NCBI GenBank assembly: GCA_964459995.1
Contig: CAYWOR010000004.1
Coordinates: forward strand, 62,001-126,000
Length of the DNA: 64,000 bases
Direction of reading: 5' to 3'
Source: CAZSHG01 sp964459995
GTDB taxonomy: Bacteria > UBP14 > UBA6098
How positions within the stretch are numbered: position 1 is the stretch's first letter; each line of letters begins with the position of its first letter. Shown here one piece after another: positions 24,773 through 34,028 of the stretch. Both the position numbers and the translations under genes were made by a program. Below the pieces are notes generated by a model. That model searched no databases. It saw only the letters and a program-made list of their open reading frames with translations, and had not been told where the DNA came from.

Positions 24773-26575
24773 CTAACCTGATAGATTGGTAGTTTTCTTT
24801 GCGAAAAGCTCATTGAGGACATTTAGGACAATGTTCATATCGAAGGGCTTTTCCTTGAATACGCGCGCTTTTAGCCCCTCTCTCGAAGCCTTGACTAACG
24901 CATGGTTTTCATCGTAGCCGAATGCTGTCATTAGGATTACTTCGATTTCTGGGTTCGCGTCCTTTGCGGCGCGGAAGACTTCGTATCCATTGGCACCGGG
25001 CATTTTTATGTCGGTAATCACGACCTCGAAATTATGTGGGGTCTTCTGAATTTTCTCGATAGCTTCCGCACCATCGACAGCAGTTTCGACATGAAGGCCA
25101 TGCGCGCGAAGGAATTCCGCAACACCGTCTCTGATTGTTTCGTCGTCATCAGCAACGAGAATATGGTGTTTGTCTCCCATCTGCATAGCTTCATGATTGT
25201 GCGAATGAAGGTTCACTAGCATATCTTCGGGAAGCTTAAGCATTTGAATGCCCTCGATGTAGTTTTCGATGACCAAATCCTCTGGCGGATTCTGAAGAGC
25301 CTTTGTCAATTCTGCTACTCTAAAGGCGTTCAGCTTCATCTCTGTCAGATACTTTTCGACATTTTCGCGGATTTTCGGGTCTGGGCAATCGATTGCATCG
25401 GTTTGGAAAAGTTCTTCGAGGTTCTGGCCCCTCGCGATTAGGGCTTGCAAGTAATTATTTATGTGGTGGGATAAAGTTACGACAACAAGTCGAACGGCTT
25501 CTTTTCGTTCGAGTTCGAGAATTCGATTCTGAAGTTCTTTGATGGGGCGCAAATCCTTTGATATTCCAACTGTGCCGTTTTCTCGGCCTTTCTCGTCATA
25601 AAGAATAGCGGCTGAGAGGCTTATGGGTATTTCCTCGCCGCTTTTTGAGAAAGATTGAACCTCCATCGATTCGACATATCCCCTGCCCTCGCGCATAGCT
25701 TTCATAATTCTGCGCGCTTCGTCCTCATCGGCGTAGAGTTTCGATACCGATTCGCCGATCATCTCTTCGGGTTTATAGCCGAGAATTCTTTCTGCGGCGG
25801 GATTAAAAATAACTATTCTGCCCTCTTTGTCCGCGCTGACAATGATGTCTGCAGATGCACTGATGAGGCTCTTAAGGTATATTTCTGCGGCTGAAAGGTC
25901 GCGCAAAAGTTTGCTTCGTTCGATTAGCGCTGAGGCTTCTCTTGCAAATAGGTCTGGAAGGCGAAGAGATTCCACTGTGGGGCGATGGCCGTCGATAGGG
26001 TCGTCCACGCTCATTATACCGATGATTTCGCCCTCTACATTTCGAAGAGGGATAAAAAGCATATCCGAAGGGTGCCAATCGCCCTGCATACGTTCAGGTT
26101 CGAGGCGGCTTCGGACACCGGATAATTCTGTGTTTAGAGGGTCGTCGTGCGGAACAAAATAGGAATTGCCAATGCGGTATTCCTCGGATAATGCCCGTTT
26201 CCAAAGGACTTTCGGTTTTGGTGGCTGAGCCTTGTGAACTTCGATTTCTTCGGGTGTAAGCCCTGCATAACCAACATCCACGCGGTCGAAATCTCCTGTG
26301 AAAATAGAGATAATCGCCCGGTTGAAAAGTTTTGCTTTAACAACCCCTTTTGCGATCAGATCGAGTTGTTCTTTGAGGCCGTCTGTCTCACTGAGTCTTG
26401 CGGCGGTGTCGAAAAGTGTAACCAGTTGTTTACGCTTGATTGCGAATTCGGTTCGAAAGGCAACAGACTCTTCCCGTGCCTCGTCGAGGGCTTTGCTGAG
26501 AGCTTGCACTTCTCTTTCGAGAGCTTCGATACGGCCTTGGGAAAGGGAATTTATGTCTTTTTCTTCGAAAGGCAT
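24773..26575 (-). CDS. GAF-PAS-HisKA-receiver protein lacking a histidine-kinase ATPase domain
   Basis: The 600-residue cytoplasmic protein starts with a coiled coil (about 8-50: LEREVQALSKALDEAREE). A GAF-like sensor follows (about 50-210), then a PAS domain with S-box (about 230-345: IIVSADKEGRIVIFNPAAERILGY). A HisKA-like helix has the acceptor His in VTLSHHINNYLQAL (about 370). No N, G1 or G2 box of a HATPase domain follows. Instead a receiver domain closes the protein (about 470-595: ILVADDDETIRD, VVITDIKMPGANGYEVF, KEKPF). It therefore cannot autophosphorylate and probably accepts phosphate from another kinase. The start is set by a promoter only nine bases upstream. Confidence 0.85.
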   Translation of the reverse strand: MPFEEKDINSLSQGRIEALEREVQALSKALDEAREESVAFRTEFAIKRKQLVTLFDTAARLSETDGLKEQLDLIAKGVVKAKLFNRAIISIFTGDFDRVDVGYAGLTPEEIEVHKAQPPKPKVLWKRALSEEYRIGNSYFVPHDDPLNTELSGVRSRLEPERMQGDWHPSDMLFIPLRNVEGEIIGIMSVDDPIDGHRPTVESLRLPDLFAREASALIERSKLLRDLSAAEIYLKSLISASADIIVSADKEGRIVIFNPAAERILGYKPEEMIGESVSKLYADEDEARRIMKAMREGRGYVESMEVQSFSKSGEEIPISLSAAILYDEKGRENGTVGISKDLRPIKELQNRILELERKEAVRLVVVTLSHHINNYLQALIARGQNLEELFQTDAIDCPDPKIRENVEKYLTEMKLNAFRVAELTKALQNPPEDLVIENYIEGIQMLKLPEDMLVNLHSHNHEAMQMGDKHHILVADDDETIRDGVAEFLRAHGLHVETAVDGAEAIEKIQKTPHNFEVVITDIKMPGANGYEVFRAAKDANPEIEVILMTAFGYDENHALVKASREGLKARVFKEKPFDMNIVLNVLNELFAKKTTNLSG

Positions 26576-26584
26576 AGTGGTTAA

Positions 26585-26613
26585 AATATAGTTATTTAAA
26601 AATGTGTTTGCAA
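26585..26613 (-). promoter_or_regulatory. Promoter with near-leaderless placement (GAF-PAS-REC gene)
   Basis: On the minus strand, -35 TTGCAA (26613-26608), 17-base spacer, -10 TATATT (26590-26585). Nine bases separate the -10 from the ATG, so the 5' leader should be only about two or three bases. No Shine-Dalgarno is present. Confidence 0.6.
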
Positions 26614-26696
26614 CCCAGGATTTGATAAATCAAACTTAATAATACAACTCTGTTTTGGAAAAATTTGGCGCGCTCCCTGCAAAATGCGCATTGATA

Positions 26697-26724
26697 TTGA
26701 CTAACCAGAGGATTGGTATATCTT
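26697..26724 (+). promoter_or_regulatory. Promoter predicted to give a leaderless lptD mRNA
   Basis: -35 TTGACT (26697-26702), 16-base spacer, -10 TATCTT (26719-26724), then seven bases to the GTG start at 26732. Confidence 0.6.
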
Positions 26725-26731
26725 GTAAACC

Positions 26732-29700
26732 GTGCGATATAGAATTATAACATTCGCTATTCTAATAGCCTCCGCCATGGCCTTCGGCGGCGACATTATT
26801 CTGCATCATGCGAACAGCATGACAACGGATCTCTCCGGCGGAGGAACAAAGGTAAGCCTTTATGGCGCGGTTTTCCTTTCGCACGAGGGACGTGATTTGC
26901 GGAGCAGTTCCGCATTTTGGGATAAGAATGTCGGTCAGATTAGGTTCATCGGCAATGTCGCCCTGACAGATACCCTCCAACGAATTTTCACCGATACCCT
27001 TTTCTATCGCAGAGACGATAAATTCGCTCACGGCAAGGGCAATGTCCGCTACGAAAGGCTCGATTCATCACTCGTGATCACCGGCGGCGACGGCACATAT
27101 AACGGCATCGCGGAAATTCTCACTATGATTCTTTCGCCTCATCTCGTAAGTGTCGATACCACAGACAGCACAGTAATCGAACTCGACGCAAAAAAATTCA
27201 TCTACGAAGTCCTCGCTGAGCGCGGAACTGCTATAGATTCTGCATTGGTTGTCATTCATGAAAAGGACACAACTAAACCACCGGTTTATATCCGCGCTGA
27301 TTCGATAGTCTTTTATCCGAGACGTGACGAGGTTTACGCCTTCGGCGCGGTCGAAGTGCGTCAGGAGGCGACACTCGCGACAGCTGACAGTATCCGTTAT
27401 CATCGCAAAGCCGACCGAATAGAGATGCTCGGTAATCCTATTCTAAAACAGGACAATAACAGGCTTGTTGGCGATAGGTTCACTCTCGAACTGAAAAAGG
27501 GCAAGCTCACGCGGATGTGGGTTTATGGTCCTTCCGACGGCACAAAGCCACCCATGGGATTCTGGCGTCCACCGGAGGATTCGTTAGAAACGCTTCCAGA
27601 GAGCTGGTTCACCTCGAAATCCATGGCTTTCGAGTTCGAGGATGGCAAACTTCGTATAGCGCATCTGATTCGCGAAGCCACCACGGAATATCATCCATGG
27701 CCGGAGAATCAGCAGAAGCGTGAAAACAACCGCACCTCGGGCGATAGTATAGCTGTGTGGTTCGCGAAGGAGGGGCTGGACAGTATCGAGGTCCATCGCG
27801 CCGGAACCGGCCGCTATGTCCTCGAAGAATTCGATTCGGACAGTCTCTCGAAAATAGCGAAGAGGGACAGTATGGTCTATTCTGGGGATTTCCTCGCCCT
27901 TTCACGCGAGGGACAGACAGTTGCAATTCAGGGAAGCGGCGCTGTGAGATATAAGGATATGGGACTGGACGCCGGAAGGATTCTATATAATTTCGACACT
28001 GATATTCTAATTGCGGAGCCGATCTATGCCGACGACAGTCTAATCGGTAGGCCAAGCTTGTTCGATAAAAACGAAACGATGACCGGCAACAAGATTACCT
28101 ATAATATAAATACTCGCCGCGGCAGAATGATTCAGGCCAATTCAGCGGTCGATTTGGGATATTATAGAGGTGGTGTAGTCCACAAATCCGCTGGGGACAC
28201 TCTATTTATCGCGAAATCGCACTTTATTCCCTGCGAATGCGAGAGCGCGCTTACTCACTTTGTAAGCGATCGTGCTAAACTTATCCCAAAAGACAAAGCC
28301 GTCGCGAGAAATATCGTGCTATATATAGGCAAAGTGCCCATTTTCGGGGTTCCGTTTTTCGTTTTTCCTATTCAGAGCGGGCGAAGATCGGGACTTCTGA
28401 CCTTCGACATCGGGCAATTCCAAAAAGGGCAACGCTATGTCCGCAATGTCGGTTATTATTGGGCGCCGAACGATTTTTGGGATATTCAAACCGGATTCGA
28501 TTACAACGAGGAAAGCGGGCTTGTTCTTCGTGGAAAGACTCACTATGCCTTGCGATATCGATTGTCAGGGAATATCTCTGCAAGTTATGAGTTAGAAAGA
28601 CGGCGCGATTTCCTCGAAACAACCGGTTCGGATAGATGGAGTTTGTCCGGAAGCCATATTCAAAATCTTTGGCCGCGCGCCTCACTGACAGGAAGCGCAA
28701 GTTTTGTCAGCGATGTCGATTATTTGACAGACATCGAATACGACCCCCAAACTAGCATGCAACGAAATCTAACGAGTAATCTCGCTTTCTCGCAGAATCA
28801 GGATTGGGGAAGCATTTCCGCAAATATCGAGCGCTCGGAAAACTTAATAAGCAGAAGAACCACGACCTATCTTCCGAGACTCCGCGTCTCGAAATACTCA
28901 CGACCGCTTTTCAAGCCGGATAGTGAGCTGAACCGGAAATTCTATCATAATCTGACCCTTTCTGTGAGCGGCCTTGCGGTTCATTACCGTCTTTCCGATA
29001 CATTAAACTCCGAAACGCATACCGGATTACAGGCAAATACGGGCGCAAGTCTTCCTTTCTCGCTGGGGCCTTATCTATCGCTGACTCCGAGTTCGAACGC
29101 ACAGTTCGCCCTAATCGATATGGGCGCTGATTCATCGAATTGGCCGTCAAGGTTGACATATGGCGCTTCGGTAAACGCCACAACAAACCTCTACGGAAGA
29201 TTCCCCCTCAATGGTTTCCTCGGTGTGAAGACTTTCAAGCACGACATCGCGCCAACCACTACCTTCAATTGGTCGCCAGAATTTTCGGACGCTTCGCATT
29301 TTTATTCTTTTGGTGGAATTTCTCCGGGAGGATCAAGCAAACGGCAATCGCTTAGTTACGGGCTTCGACAGGATTTTTCCTTTGAAACTCGCGAAGACAG
29401 TCTTCGTCAGAGCAAAAAGATTCAAATTGCGACTTTAAATACAAACGGAAGTTACGATTTTCTGTCGGAGACGCGGAATTTTTCGGACATCACGACGAGT
29501 GTCCGCACCTCCCCCTTTAAGTGGTTATCTCTTACCGGTGGGCTTTCTCACTCTCTCTACCCCGAAGGAAGCACTGAAATAGGAGGTTTGCGGCTTTTGT
29601 CAAGAAATTTGACAACCGAGTTTGCCTACCGTGGAAACTTTGCCTATGGCGATTCTGTGGCAAAAGTAAGCCGCGATTACCGTGTAACGCTGTCTCATTA

Positions 29701-29977
29701 CCTCGCGGATAACTACACCGGCTCCGTAACCCACTGGATAAAGGGAAATATAAGTGTTTACCCCACCGCAAACTGGCGTGTCGAATACTCTAATTACTTT
29801 GATATTCAACAGGGCAAGACCGTGAGTGAGGAAATTCGACTCTGGCGCGACCTCGGTTGTTGGGAAGGAATGTTAGTCTGGGTGCCCTCCGGTTACAGAA
29901 AAGGGTGGTATTTTCGGGTAAATATAAAGAAGATTCCGGACATAAAAGTGGAAGGGTCACATGGGCGGGCGAAATAA
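26732..29977 (+). CDS. lptD: LPS-assembly protein LptD (OstA)
   Basis: LptD is the outer-membrane barrel that inserts LPS into the outer leaflet. The 1,081-residue product starts at GTG with a signal peptide (MRYRIITFAILIASAMAFGG). Residues about 20-500 form OstA/LptA-like beta-jellyroll repeats (GNVALTDTLQRIFTDTLFY, FGAVEVRQEATLATADSIRY, RGRMIQANSAVDL). From about 540 the barrel begins (VPIFGVPFFVFPIQSGRRSG) and continues to the C-terminus with alternating aromatic strands. It is longer than the E. coli protein (about 780). Its plug/barrel Cys pattern is not of the E. coli type; a CECE pair sits near 505. lptE was not recognised nearby. Confidence 0.92.
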   Translation: MRYRIITFAILIASAMAFGGDIILHHANSMTTDLSGGGTKVSLYGAVFLSHEGRDLRSSSAFWDKNVGQIRFIGNVALTDTLQRIFTDTLFYRRDDKFAHGKGNVRYERLDSSLVITGGDGTYNGIAEILTMILSPHLVSVDTTDSTVIELDAKKFIYEVLAERGTAIDSALVVIHEKDTTKPPVYIRADSIVFYPRRDEVYAFGAVEVRQEATLATADSIRYHRKADRIEMLGNPILKQDNNRLVGDRFTLELKKGKLTRMWVYGPSDGTKPPMGFWRPPEDSLETLPESWFTSKSMAFEFEDGKLRIAHLIREATTEYHPWPENQQKRENNRTSGDSIAVWFAKEGLDSIEVHRAGTGRYVLEEFDSDSLSKIAKRDSMVYSGDFLALSREGQTVAIQGSGAVRYKDMGLDAGRILYNFDTDILIAEPIYADDSLIGRPSLFDKNETMTGNKITYNINTRRGRMIQANSAVDLGYYRGGVVHKSAGDTLFIAKSHFIPCECESALTHFVSDRAKLIPKDKAVARNIVLYIGKVPIFGVPFFVFPIQSGRRSGLLTFDIGQFQKGQRYVRNVGYYWAPNDFWDIQTGFDYNEESGLVLRGKTHYALRYRLSGNISASYELERRRDFLETTGSDRWSLSGSHIQNLWPRASLTGSASFVSDVDYLTDIEYDPQTSMQRNLTSNLAFSQNQDWGSISANIERSENLISRRTTTYLPRLRVSKYSRPLFKPDSELNRKFYHNLTLSVSGLAVHYRLSDTLNSETHTGLQANTGASLPFSLGPYLSLTPSSNAQFALIDMGADSSNWPSRLTYGASVNATTNLYGRFPLNGFLGVKTFKHDIAPTTTFNWSPEFSDASHFYSFGGISPGGSSKRQSLSYGLRQDFSFETREDSLRQSKKIQIATLNTNGSYDFLSETRNFSDITTSVRTSPFKWLSLTGGLSHSLYPEGSTEIGGLRLLSRNLTTEFAYRGNFAYGDSVAKVSRDYRVTLSHYLADNYTGSVTHWIKGNISVYPTANWRVEYSNYFDIQQGKTVSEEIRLWRDLGCWEGMLVWVPSGYRKGWYFRVNIKKIPDIKVEGSHGRAK

Positions 29978-30120
29978 TGTTATTTAGGGGATTTGCGCTA
30001 AATCGGGGTATTTTCGTATCTCAACCAAAACCGGCGTAATCTTATCTCATTATTAATCAATGAGTTATGAGTTAATGATATTATCTTTGTCGGTGCTATT
30101 TTCACCTTTTTGCCTCTTGC
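29978..30120 (+). other. Intergenic region between lptD and the HU gene
   Basis: AT-rich, no plausible gene. CTCATT...AATGAG forms a weak 6-bp inverted repeat, and ATGAGTT occurs twice in tandem just after it. A terminator and the HU promoter follow. Confidence 0.5.
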
Positions 30121-30158
30121 AAATCCCCTTTTTATCGGGATTTTTTTTTATTTTTTTT
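30121..30158 (+). terminator. Intrinsic terminator after lptD
   Basis: AAATCCC / GGGATTT (7 bp, nine-base loop, 30121-30143) merges into a long T-run extending to about 30158. Confidence 0.75.
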
Positions 30159-30168
30159 AAAAAAAGGC

Positions 30169-30197
30169 TTGACAAATAGCTTTAGCAGTTCTACTTT
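30169..30197 (+). promoter_or_regulatory. Strong promoter for the HU gene
   Basis: -35 TTGACA (30169-30174, consensus), 17-base spacer, -10 TACTTT (30192-30197), leaving a leader of about 54 bases with a consensus AAAGGAGGT. Confidence 0.68.
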
Positions 30198-30257
30198 TTC
30201 AACAAACGATGTAACAGAGCGCTTTTGAAGCGTAAAAAACCAAAAAAGGAGGTCAAA

Positions 30258-30533
30258 ATGACCAAAGACGAATTCATCGCAAAAGTAGCCAACCAGACCG
30301 GACAGAGCAAGGCTCAGGTCGATAAGACCGTCAAAGCCGCCCTATCGACCATCTCTGACACCCTCAAGCAGGGCGACAAGATTACCTTCGTCGGCTTCGG
30401 CACCTTCATGACCAGCAAGCGCGCCGCCCGCACGGGCAGGAATCCGCAGACTGGCGAAAAAATGAAGATCAAGGCCAGCAAAGTCGCGAAGTTCAGGCCC
30501 GGCAAGAGCCTTCGCGAAGCCGTCAAGAAATAG
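30258..30533 (+). CDS. HU family DNA-binding protein
   Basis: HU is an abundant dimeric nucleoid protein that bends DNA. I start at the ATG at 30258, six bases after AAAGGAGGT, giving a normal 91 residues (MTKDEFIAKVANQTG). The dimerisation helices are followed by GDKITFVGFGTFMTSKRAARTGRNPQTGEKMKI, in which the Pro in RNPQTG is the residue that intercalates into DNA. Consensus promoter, consensus ribosome binding site and a strong terminator agree with high expression. Confidence 0.96.
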   Translation: MTKDEFIAKVANQTGQSKAQVDKTVKAALSTISDTLKQGDKITFVGFGTFMTSKRAARTGRNPQTGEKMKIKASKVAKFRPGKSLREAVKK

Positions 30534-30551
30534 TTTCTCTTTCTTGAACTG

Positions 30552-30582
30552 AAAAAGGCGGCCCTCGGGTCGCCTTTTTTTA
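30552..30582 (+). terminator. Intrinsic terminator of the HU gene
   Basis: AAAAAGGCGGCC pairs with GGTCGCCTTTTT (one G-T pair) around a tight CTCG loop, with a T-run to 30582. It begins 18 bases after the stop codon. Confidence 0.92.
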
Positions 30583-30609
30583 TTGCCGAAAAATCTACGA
30601 GCTTTACGC

Positions 30610-30637
30610 TTGACTTCGATAACCTCATTTATATATT
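30610..30637 (+). promoter_or_regulatory. Promoter for the cysteine desulfurase gene
   Basis: -35 TTGACT (30610-30615), 16-base spacer, -10 TATATT (30632-30637); the leader carries AGAGGAG. Confidence 0.6.
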
Positions 30638-30665
30638 TTTTGGTAAATTTCAAAGAGGAGTAATT

Positions 30666-31823
30666 ATGCGAAAAGTATATCTGGATCATTCCGCAACGAC
30701 ACCCACACGCATCGAGGTTCTCGAAGCGATGTTGCCCTTTTTTAATGAGCAATATGGCAATCCGTCGAGCCTGCATCAATACGGCCAATGGACACGTGCG
30801 GCGATCGAAGAGGCCAGAGACCGTGTCGCAAAACTTGTCGGTGCGGAATCAGAGGAAGTTATTTTCACTTCGGGTGGCACCGAGAGCGATAACATGGTCA
30901 TCAAAGGCGTAGGATTTAAAAATTTCGAAAAACGCGGACACTTCATAACTTCAAAAATCGAACATAAAGCCGTCCTGGAAGCTGTTAAATTCATGGAGAA
31001 ACTTGGTTTTACAGCTACTTATCTCGATGTTGACGAATACGGAATGGTTCATCCTGAAACCCTGAAAGACGCCATCCGCGAAGACACGCTTCTCGTATCC
31101 ATAATGGCGGCGAATAATGAAGTCGGAACGATACAGCCGATTAAAGAGCTTGTCGAGGTCGCCCATGAACGCGGTGTGCTTTTCCACACCGATGCCGTGC
31201 AAGCTTTTGGTAAGATTCCTGTCGATGTCCGCGATTGGGATGTAGATTTCCTCGCGGCAAGCGGTCACAAATTCTATGGTCCGAAGGGAATCGGGTTTTG
31301 TTTCATGAAAGATTCCGCCAAAAAGAAGCTAAGAAGGCTTATCGATGGCGGAAGCCACGAAGTTGGAAAGCGTGCGGGAACGGAAAATCTCCCGGGCATC
31401 GTCGGTATCGCTAAAGCTCTCGAACTTGCTATTGGGGAGTTAAACTCCGAACCGGACAGAGAGAGAGCACTCGCGGATATGCTTTATAAAGGTCTCACAG
31501 ACGCACTCGACGGCGTGAGCCTTAATGGTCACCCTACAATGCGCCTTCCGGGATTTCTAAATCTCAGTTTCGCGAAGGTCGAGGGCGAGAGCATGCTTTT
31601 GTCGCTCGACATGCAGGGAATCGGCCTAAGTAGCGGTTCTGCATGCACAAGCGGAAGTCTCGAGCCAAGCCATGTTCTTACCGCCATGGGCCTCGACCCT
31701 ATAAGAGCGCACAGCAGTCTGCGGTTCACGTTGGGAAGACAGAACAATCTCGAGGATATCGAATATGTGCTTCGAGTCCTCCCGCCTTTGATTGAGAAAC
31801 TGAGAAGCGTTAGTATGCTGTAA
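30666..31823 (+). CDS. Cysteine desulfurase (NifS/IscS family)
   Basis: This PLP enzyme of 385 residues takes sulfur from Cys for Fe-S clusters, tRNA thiolation or cofactors. The N-terminus VYLDHSATTPTR, the substrate loop SGGTESDNMVIKG, the cofactor Lys in SGHKFYGPKG (near 202), the sulfur-accepting Cys in SSGSACTSGS (near 327) and the C-terminal HSSLRFTLGR are all intact. It is of the class I NifS/IscS type. No iscU, nifU, thiI or mnmA lies beside it, so the sulfur acceptor cannot be named. The next gene begins 20 bases on. Confidence 0.94.
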   Translation: MRKVYLDHSATTPTRIEVLEAMLPFFNEQYGNPSSLHQYGQWTRAAIEEARDRVAKLVGAESEEVIFTSGGTESDNMVIKGVGFKNFEKRGHFITSKIEHKAVLEAVKFMEKLGFTATYLDVDEYGMVHPETLKDAIREDTLLVSIMAANNEVGTIQPIKELVEVAHERGVLFHTDAVQAFGKIPVDVRDWDVDFLAASGHKFYGPKGIGFCFMKDSAKKKLRRLIDGGSHEVGKRAGTENLPGIVGIAKALELAIGELNSEPDRERALADMLYKGLTDALDGVSLNGHPTMRLPGFLNLSFAKVEGESMLLSLDMQGIGLSSGSACTSGSLEPSHVLTAMGLDPIRAHSSLRFTLGRQNNLEDIEYVLRVLPPLIEKLRSVSML

Positions 31824-31843
31824 AATGGGGACTTTGCGCCAAA

Positions 31844-33436
31844 GTGAAAATTCCTCCCCTTAGATTTTTCTGCACAGCTATCGTATCAATTCTGATTTTG
31901 CAGGGCTGTGCGCAAGTAAAACCTCCCACGGGCGGCCCTGAAGATAAATCTCCGCCCAAAGCTGTGGAGGTTATGCCCGCAGATAGCTCGGTTAATGTTC
32001 CAATCGATACCCCAATTAGAATAAGATTCGACGAGTATATCAAAGGCTCAGCCGGAAATATCGCCCTTTCCCCGCCGGTGGAGAAATTAGATGTAAAATT
32101 CCGTCATCGCGGAATCGATATCTCCCACTCAGGGCTTGAGCCGAACACAACCTATCGTGTTGTTATTTCCACCGCTTTTGGCGATCTTAGGGGGAATACT
32201 CTTCGGAATGCCTTTAGCTTCGCCTTTTCGACCGGCCCGCGATTGGACACCCTCGAAATTCGCGGCAAAGTTTATAACGCCGATTTCGAACTTGCCGACG
32301 GTATTCGAATTCATGCCTATTCCAGCGAAAAGGCCACTTTTAATCTTCGTAAAACAAGGCCCGATGCGATAACTTGGTCGGGCAAAGGAGGGGAATTTTC
32401 TTTACAGAACCTTCCCGATAAAGAATTTATTATAATTGGCATTCGCGATGATAATAAAGATGGCTTTTTGTCAAATAATGAATCTGTCGCATTTGCTCCC
32501 AAAGCTATAAATGCCGGCACTAATATTGGCTGGTCTATGGTGATTTTCGCCCCGGATTCAACACCTCCGGAAATCATCTCAGTTTCCACAGAAGACGCAT
32601 ATATCCTGAAAATTAGGTTCTCCGAGCCGATTAATTTCGATGAGTTGATTATAAAAGCATCGCCGCCTATCGGTGGTTTCAAGCCTTTCATCTATCAGTC
32701 GGAACCTAAATTATTGGGGATTCTCGCCGAAACCCCCTTGCCAATAGGAAAGTTAGAACTGGAAATTTCGGGAGTATCAGACAGAACCGGAAATGTTGGT
32801 AGCTACATTCAGAATATCGAGATTAAAGCGATCGAGCCGGATTCAATCTTGCCGAGAGTCTCTGTGAACAAGAAGATGCGGATTTTCCCGACCGATTCGC
32901 TAATTGTGCGTTTTGATAAACCAGTTCGAGCAGGAATTGTCCTCGTTCAAGACTCTCTTGGAAGGCAGATCCGTGGCGATTCTGTTTTGCGAGATCCTTT
33001 TACTATAGTATTTATACCGGCAGAAAAATGGCCAAACCGCGAAGATATTACATGGCATATCGAGGATGTTATCGCGCTTGATGGCTCTAAAGTTACCGAC
33101 ACAACGATGTTTGCGCTAAGTTTCGAATCACCGGAGAGTTATGGTAATCTTTTCGTCACAACCGAACCGCTTTGCGAGGAGTTAATCGTCCGGGCTATAA
33201 TGCTCGGTGAAGAGAAATCCCAGACAGACTTGGTAAAGAAGCCCAGCGGGTTTGAATCTGAGGGGCTTCCGGCAGGACAATATCTCATCTACATGTTTTG
33301 CGACTCGGACGGCGATTCGCAATGGAGTCCCGGCGATCTTTCTCCATTCGAGTTTCCAGAGCCAATTTTCATCTATCCGGATACTGTCGTTATCCGAGGA
33401 TTTTGGACTACCGAGGTGAACGTTTCCGTCAGATAG
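31844..33436 (+). CDS. Ig-like (Big_5) domain lipoprotein, Bacteroidota style
   Basis: The GTG at 31844 starts a 530-residue product with a signal peptide and lipobox LQGC near residue 22, followed at once by AQVKPPTGGPEDKSPP. This GC-A-x-PTGGP-x-D-x-PP leader is a recognisable feature of Ig-like lipoproteins in Bacteroidota and relatives. Residues about 38-130 are a Big_5-type domain (SSVNVPIDTPIRIRFDEY, GLEPNTTYRVVIS, LRNAFSFAFSTG). Several further beta-sandwich units follow. It is probably a surface-anchored outer-membrane lipoprotein with an unknown ligand. Confidence 0.85.
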   Translation: MKIPPLRFFCTAIVSILILQGCAQVKPPTGGPEDKSPPKAVEVMPADSSVNVPIDTPIRIRFDEYIKGSAGNIALSPPVEKLDVKFRHRGIDISHSGLEPNTTYRVVISTAFGDLRGNTLRNAFSFAFSTGPRLDTLEIRGKVYNADFELADGIRIHAYSSEKATFNLRKTRPDAITWSGKGGEFSLQNLPDKEFIIIGIRDDNKDGFLSNNESVAFAPKAINAGTNIGWSMVIFAPDSTPPEIISVSTEDAYILKIRFSEPINFDELIIKASPPIGGFKPFIYQSEPKLLGILAETPLPIGKLELEISGVSDRTGNVGSYIQNIEIKAIEPDSILPRVSVNKKMRIFPTDSLIVRFDKPVRAGIVLVQDSLGRQIRGDSVLRDPFTIVFIPAEKWPNREDITWHIEDVIALDGSKVTDTTMFALSFESPESYGNLFVTTEPLCEELIVRAIMLGEEKSQTDLVKKPSGFESEGLPAGQYLIYMFCDSDGDSQWSPGDLSPFEFPEPIFIYPDTVVIRGFWTTEVNVSVR

Positions 33437-33509
33437 CCCAAAAATGGCTTTAAACTCCCCTTTTTTTCCTTTTTATTGTAGGATTTTGGCTGTTTCGCCA
33501 ATATTTTTC

Positions 33510-33537
33510 TTGCATAATGAGAAAAGAAAGTTAATTT
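33510..33537 (+). promoter_or_regulatory. Promoter of the rimP-pnp operon
   Basis: -35 TTGCAT (33510-33515), 16-base spacer, -10 TAATTT (33532-33537). CCGGAGGT lies before the rimP ATG. Confidence 0.5.
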
Positions 33538-33565
33538 TGTTGAATTGTTATCCGGAGGTATAGAC

Positions 33566-34015
33566 ATGGAGTTACGTGATTTGTTGCCGGAAATTGAAAA
33601 ATCGATTCTGCCCTTTCTAGAAAGCGGTGGGATGGAACTTGTGGAGATGTCTTTCCACGGCAGAGGACGAACCTCTCTTCTGAGAATAACTCTCTGGAAG
33701 AAGGGCGGCATCGGAATCGACGAGATTTCTAAGGTATCTCGTCATGTCGGGGATATTCTCGACCAAAGAGATATTATTCCCGGAAAATATACGCTCGAGG
33801 TTTCTTCTCCGGGGCTGGACAGAGAACTTAGGACGGAAGCCGATTTCCGAAGGGCGGAAGGTGAGAAAACCGAATTCTTCCTAAACGACGGAACATCAGT
33901 TGTCGGTGAAATATCCTCGGTCGCAGACGGCCGTGTGAATATTATGCAGGGAGAAGAACAAGTGGCATTGCCGATCGAAGGGATTTCGAAGGGCAAAATC
34001 AAAATCGAATTTTGA
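33566..34015 (+). CDS. rimP: Ribosome maturation factor RimP
   Basis: RimP assists 30S assembly, mainly S12 entry. The ATG at 33566 (CCGGAGGT seven bases before) gives 149 residues. The family pattern is clear: GMELVEMSFHGRGRTSLLRI, ISKVSRHVGDILDQRDIIPG and YTLEVSSPGLDRELRTEADF, followed by a C-terminal SH3-like domain. It is the first gene of the classical rimP-nusA-infB cluster. Confidence 0.93.
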   Translation: MELRDLLPEIEKSILPFLESGGMELVEMSFHGRGRTSLLRITLWKKGGIGIDEISKVSRHVGDILDQRDIIPGKYTLEVSSPGLDRELRTEADFRRAEGEKTEFFLNDGTSVVGEISSVADGRVNIMQGEEQVALPIEGISKGKIKIEF

Positions 34016-34028
34016 GAGTAGAACAACT

